Assembly (NCBI GenBank): GCA_017650505.1
Contig: JAGCET010000007.1
Location: 1-7,051, forward strand
Length of the DNA: 7,051 bases
Origin: Alphaproteobacteria bacterium
GTDB taxonomy: Bacteria; Pseudomonadota; Alphaproteobacteria; Rs-D84
Direction of reading: 5' to 3'
Shown here: positions 1 through 5,895 of the stretch, in pieces
How the letters are laid out: every line of letters begins with the position of its first letter
Numbering within the stretch: position 1 is the stretch's first letter
Notes under the pieces: generated by a model
What the model was told of the DNA's origin: nothing
The model's input: the letters and a program-made list of their open reading frames with translations, nothing else
The model's database searches: none
Program-made: the position numbers and the translations under genes

Positions 1-1
1 A

Positions 2-31
2 TTGTTTTTATAAAAATGCATTTTATATAAA
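2..31 (+). promoter_or_regulatory. Possible sigma70-type promoter upstream of acpS
   Basis: A TTGTTT box at 2-7 is followed after 18 bases by TATAAA at 26-31 (or after 16 bases by TATATA at 24-29). This would start transcription near position 38-40 and give a leader of about 80 bases before acpS. The stretch is very AT-rich and contains the palindrome AAAATGCATTTT at 13-24. It is also close to the window edge, so acpS could instead be read from an upstream promoter. The call rests on hexamer likeness only. Confidence 0.3.
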
Positions 32-104
32 TTTTCCACTTGCACGAATCGGCAAAAAGTTTCTATATTCCCATATCAGGTCAAATGATATTCAACACAA
101 CCCA

Positions 105-111
105 AGGGAGG
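105..111 (+). promoter_or_regulatory. Ribosome binding site that fixes the acpS start
   Basis: AGGGAGG lies 6 bases before the ATG at 118. The reading frame is open upstream to a TTG at 40, but no comparable site precedes that codon. The protein read from 118 also begins exactly like other AcpS proteins, so 118 is the start chosen. Confidence 0.85.
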
Positions 112-117
112 AATCTT

Positions 118-495
118 ATGATTGTTGGCATTGGTATCGATTTGGTCGAATCGGGTCGGTTTTTAGACTGGTCTGCTTTCAAAAAACAACGCATATTTAC
201 AAAAAAAGAACTTGAATACGCCGATGGCGATAGCGCGAACGCCGAAAAGCATCTGGCAAATTTTTGGGCGGCACGTGAGGCATGCCTAAAGGCACTTGGT
301 ACCGGGTTCGGGGAAGACATCGCGTTTTCTGATATTTCGGTTATACACGATGACAATGGACATCCCGAAATAATGATTGCCGGTGGTGCACGTGCAAAGT
401 TAAAAGAGGTTGCCGGCATTACCGCACGCGTCCACCTGTCCATAACGGACCAAGAAAATTTTTCCGCGGCTATTGTCGTTATTGAAAAAGAGTAA
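118..495 (+). CDS. acpS: Holo-[acyl-carrier-protein] synthase AcpS
   Basis: AcpS moves the 4'-phosphopantetheine arm from coenzyme A to the conserved serine of apo-acyl carrier protein, in the cytoplasm, making ACP competent for fatty-acid synthesis. The 125-residue product has the usual AcpS length. It opens with MIVGIGIDLVE, whose Asp8 corresponds to the Mg-binding Asp of the family. It continues with the FTKKEL motif (residues 27-32) and the signature WAAREACLKALGTG (50-63), carrying the second metal ligand Glu54, the catalytic-region Lys58 and the Gly-Thr-Gly turn. It ends with an HLSITD strand typical of the fold. All key residues are present. The start is set by a strong AGGGAGG site. 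The gene has no operon partner visible here, whereas in many proteobacteria acpS lies near rnc, era or pdxJ; a hairpin terminator follows 15 bases after the stop. The family assignment is firm. Confidence 0.96.
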   Translation: MIVGIGIDLVESGRFLDWSAFKKQRIFTKKELEYADGDSANAEKHLANFWAAREACLKALGTGFGEDIAFSDISVIHDDNGHPEIMIAGGARAKLKEVAGITARVHLSITDQENFSAAIVVIEKE

Positions 496-510
496 AATCA
501 CAATGAGCAA

Positions 511-544
511 AAAAAATATCACACATTTCTGTGTGATATTTTTT
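511..544. terminator. Bidirectional intrinsic terminator between convergent genes
   Basis: A perfect 15-bp inverted repeat (511-525 with 530-544) encloses the four-base loop TTTC. The outer six pairs are A-T, so each strand reads as a hairpin followed by a T run, the form of a rho-independent terminator in both directions. It sits between acpS (stop at 493-495) and the minus-strand gene whose stop codon (543-545) overlaps the distal stem by two bases. The G+C part of the stem is small (four G-C pairs), so strength is uncertain, but symmetry and position are convincing. Confidence 0.88.
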
Positions 545-2648
545 AGTTTTGATATACGGTTTCATCATAACTGACACTATATTGCCCGCCATCATGAATG
601 GTTAGTTGATGCACTGTTTCTGGGCCCGCCGCATTATACGATGCCGGATCATCAACAAAACCACCAGTTTCTTCAACATAACTGTTATCATACACCGTGT
701 TAAAATTGTTATCTACAACAACATCATTATATCCCATACCATCATCATAATATTCCGCAGATTCGGGCACTGGACGCACAGGCACCGAAATAACATCATC
801 TTCAAAAATAACATCTGGGGCGGTTACATTGGTCACAACCACCGCCGGTTCCGACACCGCAACCGATTCGACCGGAACCAAAACCGGTTTATCTTCACGC
901 GACACCCCATACGCATCTTTACGCGCCAAAACATCTTCTTCGGATTCAACAACCGGCACATCCGGTTCAGGGCCGCGTAATATATCTTCATTTGGATACA
1001 CAACCTTTATCGGCGTATCCTGAACCGGCTCTGGTTCAGGTTCGTGTACAGGAACCGGCGCAGGCGCAACCACAGGTTCCACCACCGGATGCACGATTAC
1101 CGGTTCCGGAACCGATGTAGAGGCAACCACAGGTTTCGGTTCTTCCCTAATCGGAGTACCAGCGGACAAAACATCGGGTTGCGTAACAACAACCTTGGTT
1201 CCCGAATCACCAATAAACGGAACCGTACCACCATTCTTTTTCTGGTATAACCAAAGTGTGAATATCGACAACGCAATCAATAATACCAATAACAAATAGT
1301 ACGCAACATTCGGACGCGAATGCCCACCAACCGGCTTTACCTTACCATTACTTCCCGTGATTGGCGAAATAGGGCGACTTGGTGCCATCGGCAATGTCGC
1401 AACACCACCAACATTGGATACAGGGCGATTCACGGGCGACACATTACTATACTGCGTATTATCAACCGCGCCCGTTGTATCAGTATCCGCAGGCACAGAT
1501 TCCGCCACAGAATCTATTGTATCCAACACGGGTTCTTTCTCTTCTTGCTCTTTCCATCCAGACGATGCCACATCGTTATCTTCATTTTCCGGTTTATATT
1601 CATATCTGTCACGGTCTATATCATCATGCGACATCGGTGATTCCGGACGCATCGCGGTACTTTCACGCGGTTTTATATCGTCAAACGCCACTGGCTTAAA
1701 AGCGATTTCGTCATCCAAAATTTCCGGATCTTTATCGAACAACGGTTTTACTTCTTCTTCTGACTCAGGCATTTCTTCATCCCTTGGTTCTGGTTTAAAT
1801 TCATATTCTGGCACAGTGAACACTGGCGCAGTATCTAACTTTTTATTTTCAACACTATCTGTGGGCCGAGCCACATCCGATGGAACATCTGTCTTTGGTT
1901 CAATCTCAACATCTTTCACATTTTTGCTATGCACAACAGGCCGACGACGTGATAACAACTCACGCGCCGCATCCGCATCTACACGGGCCACCTCTATACG
2001 ACGTTTCGCATTTTCGATTCGTTTTTCGGCGCGCGCCAACTTTTCATTTGTCGAATCTATACGATATTCTGAACGCAGTATCTTTGACGCAGATTGTTTG
2101 GTCGGTTCACGCCCCACATTCGCCTTTTGTTTTGACAGTTTTTCGGCCAACTTACGCAATCGCATATTAAAACTGTAAATTGTTCGTTCTGTCCGTTCAA
2201 TAGTCGCTGTTGCCTGTTCAATAATTTCTTCGGCACCAGTCAATCTTTCGGTTGCGGCACGCCGAACAGCGGCATCACGAAAATCCAACAAATCTGCAAC
2301 CGCCGCATCAACATCCCCACCATCGTTATAAGCACGAATCAGATTTTCATAATTTTCCAATCCGCCATATTCTATATCCAACTTCTGATACAGGTTTTCA
2401 CGACGCGGACGAACCAATTCTAAATCCAGGTGATAATCATTGACCAAAACATCATCCCACTTCCTGTCGCCATAATCACCAATAACCAACAAAACATTCG
2501 GTTTGTATTCATCTATGGTATCATCGACAACGAACACCAAATTCCCCGCACCATCGTGCCAGGCACGGAAAGAATTGCCGGCAATATCATATTCCGTCAT
2601 ATTCAACATCAAAGAATTTTCTCTCTCACGCGACATAGAATTTGCCAT
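543..2648 (-). CDS. Single-pass membrane protein with coiled coil and Pro/Glu/Val-rich tail, function unknown
   Basis: I do not recognise this 701-residue protein. Visible parts in order: a globular region (about 17-110) rich in aromatic and acidic residues; a long charged helical, probably coiled-coil region (about 112-236) rich in Glu, Arg, Ala and Lys; a low-complexity acidic region (about 240-440); one membrane helix (449-468); and a Pro-Val-Glu-rich stretch (about 490-590) leading to a Tyr/Asn/Asp-rich end. There is no signal peptide, so the N-terminal two thirds are probably cytoplasmic and the tail periplasmic. The layout resembles TonB-like or division-linked bitopic proteins, but no TonB or SPOR domain is apparent. 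It follows gcrA by 13 bases on the same strand and is probably co-transcribed. The start is uncertain: the ATG at 2648 has only a poor GTGGG directly before it, while Met14 (2609) has GAGAGAGA upstream and could be the true start. Its stop overlaps the shared terminator. Confidence 0.85.
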   Translation of the reverse strand: MANSMSRERENSLMLNMTEYDIAGNSFRAWHDGAGNLVFVVDDTIDEYKPNVLLVIGDYGDRKWDDVLVNDYHLDLELVRPRRENLYQKLDIEYGGLENYENLIRAYNDGGDVDAAVADLLDFRDAAVRRAATERLTGAEEIIEQATATIERTERTIYSFNMRLRKLAEKLSKQKANVGREPTKQSASKILRSEYRIDSTNEKLARAEKRIENAKRRIEVARVDADAARELLSRRRPVVHSKNVKDVEIEPKTDVPSDVARPTDSVENKKLDTAPVFTVPEYEFKPEPRDEEMPESEEEVKPLFDKDPEILDDEIAFKPVAFDDIKPRESTAMRPESPMSHDDIDRDRYEYKPENEDNDVASSGWKEQEEKEPVLDTIDSVAESVPADTDTTGAVDNTQYSNVSPVNRPVSNVGGVATLPMAPSRPISPITGSNGKVKPVGGHSRPNVAYYLLLVLLIALSIFTLWLYQKKNGGTVPFIGDSGTKVVVTQPDVLSAGTPIREEPKPVVASTSVPEPVIVHPVVEPVVAPAPVPVHEPEPEPVQDTPIKVVYPNEDILRGPEPDVPVVESEEDVLARKDAYGVSREDKPVLVPVESVAVSEPAVVVTNVTAPDVIFEDDVISVPVRPVPESAEYYDDGMGYNDVVVDNNFNTVYDNSYVEETGGFVDDPASYNAAGPETVHQLTIHDGGQYSVSYDETVYQN

Positions 2649-2661
2649 CCCACGATTTTAT

Positions 2662-3327
2662 TTATTTCTTCTTTGGTGGCGCAAATTGATACGCCATTTT
2701 ACAATGTTCAAAACAGTACGGTTTTCCAACAAAAACCGCCTTGCCACAGAAATGAAAACCATCAGAATCCGGATCGCCAATCGGCCAACGACACTGATTC
2801 GGTTTCAAATTCGCCATCTCTAACGCATGTTGAACAATCCTTTGATGCGCACCCGCACCACGCCCCGCAATTGGCCGCCCCACCGCAACAAGACGCACAT
2901 TGGACTTCGCGTCAGATTTAGCCGGCGTCTTGGGCTCTGACTTTTTTACCACGGACGTCTTGGCGGTATTCTTGGCCGGCTTTGTCGCCTTTGCCGCCTT
3001 CACCGGTTTTGCCGTCTTCTCGACAACAACGGTTTTCTTAACCTTTGCACCCGCCTTGGGCGCCTTAACCACGGGCGCCTTTTTTGCCACAATTTTTTTC
3101 TCTGCGATTTGCTTCTTTACACCCTTGTCCTTAACATTGGTCTTTTTTGCAGTTTCCTTGACCGGTTTGGCATCCGCCGCCTTAGGGTTCCAACCCATAC
3201 GATGCATTTTGCCAACAATTGCGTTTTTCGACATACCCAAACGCTTACCAATTTCGGATGTAGACAACCCACGCCCCATTAGTGCCTTTAACTTCTTCAA
3301 AATACTATTATCCCACGACTTGCTCAT
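2662..3327 (-). CDS. gcrA: GcrA family cell-cycle transcriptional regulator
   Basis: GcrA binds sigma70-RNA polymerase and activates promoters carrying CcrM-methylated GANTC sites, controlling cell-cycle genes in Alphaproteobacteria. The 221-residue product has the family's two conserved ends. The N-terminal helix-turn-helix has Trp5, LSTSEIGKRLG (21-31) and KNAIVGKMHRMGW (34-46). The C-terminal domain has CRWPIGDP (179-186), FHFCG, PYC, EH and the closing MAYQ, so Cys179, Cys194, Cys205 and His208 are kept. The linker (49-142) is long and histone-H1-like, with about 30 lysines in 94 residues plus many Ala, Val and Thr. This makes the protein longer than Caulobacter GcrA (about 170 residues). 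The frame is open upstream to an ATG at 3420, but the start at 3327 is preferred because AAGAAGG lies 10 bases before it and the conserved domain begins there. A possible autoregulatory GANTC site lies in its promoter. The unknown membrane-protein gene follows at once. Confidence 0.95.
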   Translation of the reverse strand: MSKSWDNSILKKLKALMGRGLSTSEIGKRLGMSKNAIVGKMHRMGWNPKAADAKPVKETAKKTNVKDKGVKKQIAEKKIVAKKAPVVKAPKAGAKVKKTVVVEKTAKPVKAAKATKPAKNTAKTSVVKKSEPKTPAKSDAKSNVRLVAVGRPIAGRGAGAHQRIVQHALEMANLKPNQCRWPIGDPDSDGFHFCGKAVFVGKPYCFEHCKMAYQFAPPKKK

Positions 3328-3337
3328 TTTATATAAA

Positions 3338-3344
3338 CCTTCTT
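3338..3344 (-). promoter_or_regulatory. Ribosome binding site fixing the gcrA start
   Basis: On the minus strand AAGAAGG lies 10 bases before the ATG at 3325-3327. It supports that start over the in-frame ATG at 3418-3420, which lies upstream of the promoter candidates and inside the divergent gene. Confidence 0.75.
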
Positions 3345-3367
3345 GGATTTCTATGATATTATATAGT
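3340..3367 (+). promoter_or_regulatory. Weak candidate promoter for the prepilin-peptidase operon
   Basis: On the plus strand TATAGT (3362-3367) has TTCTTG (3340-3345) 16 bases upstream and lies 37 bases before the start at 3405. It would overlap the gcrA promoter candidate back to back. A short inverted repeat, TGATA (3354-3358) and TATCA (3369-3373), brackets the overlap and could be an operator, though arms of five bases may be chance. Confidence 0.3.
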
Positions 3368-3386
3368 GTATCACAAAAACGAATCG
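3358..3386 (-). promoter_or_regulatory. Candidate gcrA promoter with GANTC at the -35 position
   Basis: On the minus strand a perfect TATAAT (3358-3363) lies about 30 bases before the gcrA start. Seventeen bases upstream of it, where a -35 box would sit, is CGATTC (3381-3386), a poor -35 match that contains the CcrM site GATTC (3381-3385). GcrA is known to act at sigma70 promoters through GANTC near the polymerase contact region, so autoregulation fits. An alternative pair, TTGCGT (3389-3394) with TACACT (3365-3370) at 18 bases, is also possible. Confidence 0.5.
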
Positions 3387-3404
3387 AAACGCAAGGGGTA
3401 AAAT

Positions 3405-3884
3405 ATGTTTTTCTACACATTTTGGACTTTTTTCATAATATTGGGATTATTGGCATTATACCTGTGTTGGAAAATATCGGTGGCCGACATGCGACGCAGA
3501 ATAATTCCGGACGCGTACCTGTTTCCATTGCTGATTATCGGCCTGGTTATAACTACGTTCTTTCCGTGGCCACATGATATCGCAACCGGAATAATAGGAA
3601 TGACATTCGGATACATTATGGCGGCGGTAATCGGTTTAATATTTGCACACATTATCGCCAAACGTAATCCGACCGCCGACAGTCCGATTGGAATGGGCGA
3701 TATCAAACTGATTGCGGTTGGGGGACTTTGGTGTGGACCAACCGGATTGGCCATAAGTTTGATATTTGCATGTATATTTGGTGCACTGTGGGCATATCGC
3801 AAGAAACAGAAATTTATTCCTTTTGCACCATTTTTTATACTTGGTGGATTTTTATCTTTAATTATAATCACATTTCTGATATAA
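3405..3884 (+). CDS. Short A24 family prepilin peptidase (TadV/CpaA-like)
   Basis: This is an inner-membrane aspartic protease of the type IV prepilin peptidase family, which cuts the leader of prepilins and pseudopilins. The 159-residue protein is almost wholly hydrophobic, with about five to six membrane helices (near 8-22, 38-53, 59-84, 104-130, 140-159). Both catalytic motifs are visible: Asp28 in VADMRRRIIPD, the usual D-x-R-x-x-x-I-P-D/N form, and Asp99 in GMGDIKL, the GxGD motif. The PFAPFFILGG segment near the C-terminus is also typical. It lacks the N-terminal cysteine-containing methylase domain of PilD, so it is the short type found with Tad/Flp pili. No pilin, ATPase or secretin gene is present in the window, and the downstream proteins carry ordinary Sec signals rather than prepilin leaders. 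AAGGGG lies 6 bases before the ATG. The next gene follows after 25 bases on the same strand, so an operon is likely. The specific substrate is unknown. Confidence 0.9.
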   Translation: MFFYTFWTFFIILGLLALYLCWKISVADMRRRIIPDAYLFPLLIIGLVITTFFPWPHDIATGIIGMTFGYIMAAVIGLIFAHIIAKRNPTADSPIGMGDIKLIAVGGLWCGPTGLAISLIFACIFGALWAYRKKQKFIPFAPFFILGGFLSLIIITFLI

Positions 3885-3897
3885 TACACCGGTAAAT

Positions 3898-3907
3898 GGA
3901 AAGGGGG
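3898..3907 (+). promoter_or_regulatory. Purine-rich ribosome binding site with short spacing
   Basis: GGAAAGGGGG ends only two bases before the ATG at 3910. The nearby ATG at 3896 is out of frame, and the start at 3910 gives a clean signal peptide, so the start is kept in spite of the tight spacing. Confidence 0.6.
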
Positions 3908-3909
3908 AA

Positions 3910-5895
3910 ATGAAGCCAACCAGTTTGATTTTTGCCGCATTTGTTGGATTTTTGGCATACGCCAACGGCGCGTTGGCGGTCAGTGTTGCCCCGGCGCCAT
4001 TTTCGCAATATGGCCAAATTCAATCGGTAAAAAATTATTCTTCGAACCCATTCTGGTCCAAGGACAGTCCGTATAACGCCCGTTTCCCGACACCAATTTA
4101 TGCCACCGGTGCCGATTTGAACACCGGCGATTGCAACAGCATTGTGGAAGTTTTGGTTTCATCGTACTGTGCCGAACATAATTATTGCGAACGTGTACGA
4201 TTAAACGATGCACGGCCGAGCCTTATGGTGCAATTATCACAAATGCCGGGGCATAATTACGCAACATCTTGTGGCGGATATATCGATTCTGCATTCGAAA
4301 AATACAAAAATCAACGCGGCAATACGTCCACGAATAATGTTATCACACCGGCGACACACACGACAACCACAAACAATACGTTTCAGAACACAATCCAATT
4401 AAAAAATCCATATGCGATAAAACCAACCGCGTATCAACAGGGTGTTGCAGAACGCACCGCAGAATTAAAATCGCTTCAGGCACAGAATGCGCCAACACCC
4501 GAAGTTGTTGCGGCCGATTTTCCAAAAACTTTTGCAGACCTGTCGCTGACCGACCGTATGGCAAACCTTGCCGAAGGGTATGAACCATATAAAGATAAAA
4601 AATCATTCCGAACGATAACAATTGAAAGCGATGAAGATTTCCTTGAACGCCTGAGAGTGGTTAACTCGTACGCATATTGCCAACGTATTATGGTTCCAGA
4701 AAACGACCCAACATGTAAAGCAAAAACAGAAGAGAATCAAACACCAACGTCAGATAACAATGATACACCTCACTCTAACGCAATAACGGAAGAGGATCAG
4801 ATTAGGATAGACAATATAGTCACTATATTAAATCCACAAAACAAAGATGAAGAAACTTTCTTTCGCGATCTTGCCACCGCATATGTTGCCGCATGGCACA
4901 AAAATCCAGATGTCATTTTGGATAAGAATTTTATTTATGATTTTCTGGGGACTGGAGACAACCTTGATAAATACCGTCGTGGATTATTGGGTTTAACAGA
5001 TATTATTGAGGACGAAGCATTTGGTATTTCAATTGATTGGGATGAGGTTTTACTGGATATTTCTATCGTACTAGATAATGCAGAAAAACAGCGTGGTATG
5101 AAAGTATGTGAAAACAATCGATCGCTTCAGGTAGGTTTAGATGTCATGCTCTGGGTTGGTACCGCAGTTGCAGCAATATTTACTTTTGGTGGCGCCGCCG
5201 GCGCAGCAATTGGGGCACGTGTGGCGGTGGGTGCAGGATTAAAAGCACTAGCAAAAGGAGCCGCAAAAATAGGTGCAAAAAAAATAGCAAGTAAATTGAC
5301 TCTGGTTGCGGGAAAACAACTTGCCAAAACTGGCATGACTGGCGGAGCAAAGGCTATTGTAAAACAGACCACAAAACGCGCCATAAAAAAAATAGGTAAG
5401 AATTTAGCAACGAAAAAAACTTTATACGTTGGTTCTGGGTTGGCAGTTGCATACATAGGATTGGGTGTTGCAAAACGCCATAGTGGTATTGTATACAGCT
5501 TATTTGTCAGTGATGCATCTACCGAAATACTAAACTGCCAAGATTTGGATCATAACGAGGGTTGCTATACCGTATGTGGCGATGGAATTGGCAATGACGA
5601 TTTGAACACGAAAGTATTTCAACCTGTCCTTGGGAAAAAATACTGTGTCAATCCCGAAGATTACGCAATGTACGAACTTAAATCAAACGGTCAAACCGGC
5701 GACGTAATGGTATTCAAAGATGAACATTATCCAAAACTGCGCCAAGCATTAAATAGCATCAAAGACACGGGCAAATGCGATTGGAATGAAGATGATATAG
5801 ACGCATTTATTGGCTATTACATATATGACCCAGACACACTGGAAATATCCAAAGATGCCCTGTATGTTGATGATATGGTCAGAATAGATGATTAA
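3910..5895 (+). CDS. Exported cysteine-rich membrane protein with glycine-zipper helix, function unknown
   Basis: I do not recognise this 661-residue protein. It begins with a Sec signal peptide (1-23, likely cut after Ala-Leu-Ala). An N-terminal region has Cys75, 87, 93 and 121, then a Thr/Asn-rich linker (about 137-160), a charged helical region and Cys257, 269 and 400. A hydrophobic helix (about 408-436) holds a glycine zipper at Gly427, Gly431 and Gly435. A Gly/Ala/Lys-rich basic segment follows (437-504, 18 Lys or Arg), then a second hydrophobic helix (505-521) and a C-terminal domain with Cys543, 552, 556, 579 and 623. By the positive-inside rule the basic segment is a cytoplasmic loop and both cysteine-bearing ends are periplasmic; all 12 mature cysteines then fall on the oxidising side. 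It lies 25 bases after the prepilin peptidase and overlaps the next gene by 8 bases. A membrane-pore or envelope-anchor role is conceivable but unsupported by any named domain. GC content falls from about 49% (3961-4260) to about 36% (4801-5100) inside the gene. Confidence 0.88.
   Translation: MKPTSLIFAAFVGFLAYANGALAVSVAPAPFSQYGQIQSVKNYSSNPFWSKDSPYNARFPTPIYATGADLNTGDCNSIVEVLVSSYCAEHNYCERVRLNDARPSLMVQLSQMPGHNYATSCGGYIDSAFEKYKNQRGNTSTNNVITPATHTTTTNNTFQNTIQLKNPYAIKPTAYQQGVAERTAELKSLQAQNAPTPEVVAADFPKTFADLSLTDRMANLAEGYEPYKDKKSFRTITIESDEDFLERLRVVNSYAYCQRIMVPENDPTCKAKTEENQTPTSDNNDTPHSNAITEEDQIRIDNIVTILNPQNKDEETFFRDLATAYVAAWHKNPDVILDKNFIYDFLGTGDNLDKYRRGLLGLTDIIEDEAFGISIDWDEVLLDISIVLDNAEKQRGMKVCENNRSLQVGLDVMLWVGTAVAAIFTFGGAAGAAIGARVAVGAGLKALAKGAAKIGAKKIASKLTLVAGKQLAKTGMTGGAKAIVKQTTKRAIKKIGKNLATKKTLYVGSGLAVAYIGLGVAKRHSGIVYSLFVSDASTEILNCQDLDHNEGCYTVCGDGIGNDDLNTKVFQPVLGKKYCVNPEDYAMYELKSNGQTGDVMVFKDEHYPKLRQALNSIKDTGKCDWNEDDIDAFIGYYIYDPDTLEISKDALYVDDMVRIDD

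Noticed and set aside
40..117. N-terminal extension of AcpS from a TTG at 40
   Set aside because: No ribosome binding site, and the extra 26 residues are absent from the AcpS family, while the ATG at 118 has both.
1101..1114. Perfect 14-bp palindrome CGGTTCCGGAACCG, with similar GGTTC/CCGG words around it
   Set aside because: It is explained by codons for repeated Val-Pro-Glu-Pro-Val in the low-complexity tail; no operator context inside the gene.
1357..2178. Open frame of 273 codons on the plus strand
   Set aside because: It lies antisense to the acidic and coiled-coil part of the 701-residue gene and its Ser/Phe-rich product mirrors that composition. No ribosome binding site or family likeness is seen.
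2900..3577. Open frame of 225 codons on the plus strand with hydrophobic stretches
   Set aside because: The hydrophobic part is the antisense of the Lys/Ala linker of gcrA, and the frame then runs into the prepilin-peptidase gene in another phase.
3413..3958. Open frame of 181 codons on the minus strand
   Set aside because: It is the shadow of the prepilin peptidase, which has clear catalytic motifs and a good ribosome binding site.
4813..4829. Inverted repeat AATATAGT-C-ACTATATT
   Set aside because: It lies inside coding sequence in an AT-rich stretch, with no T run after it and no sign of a promoter or boundary.
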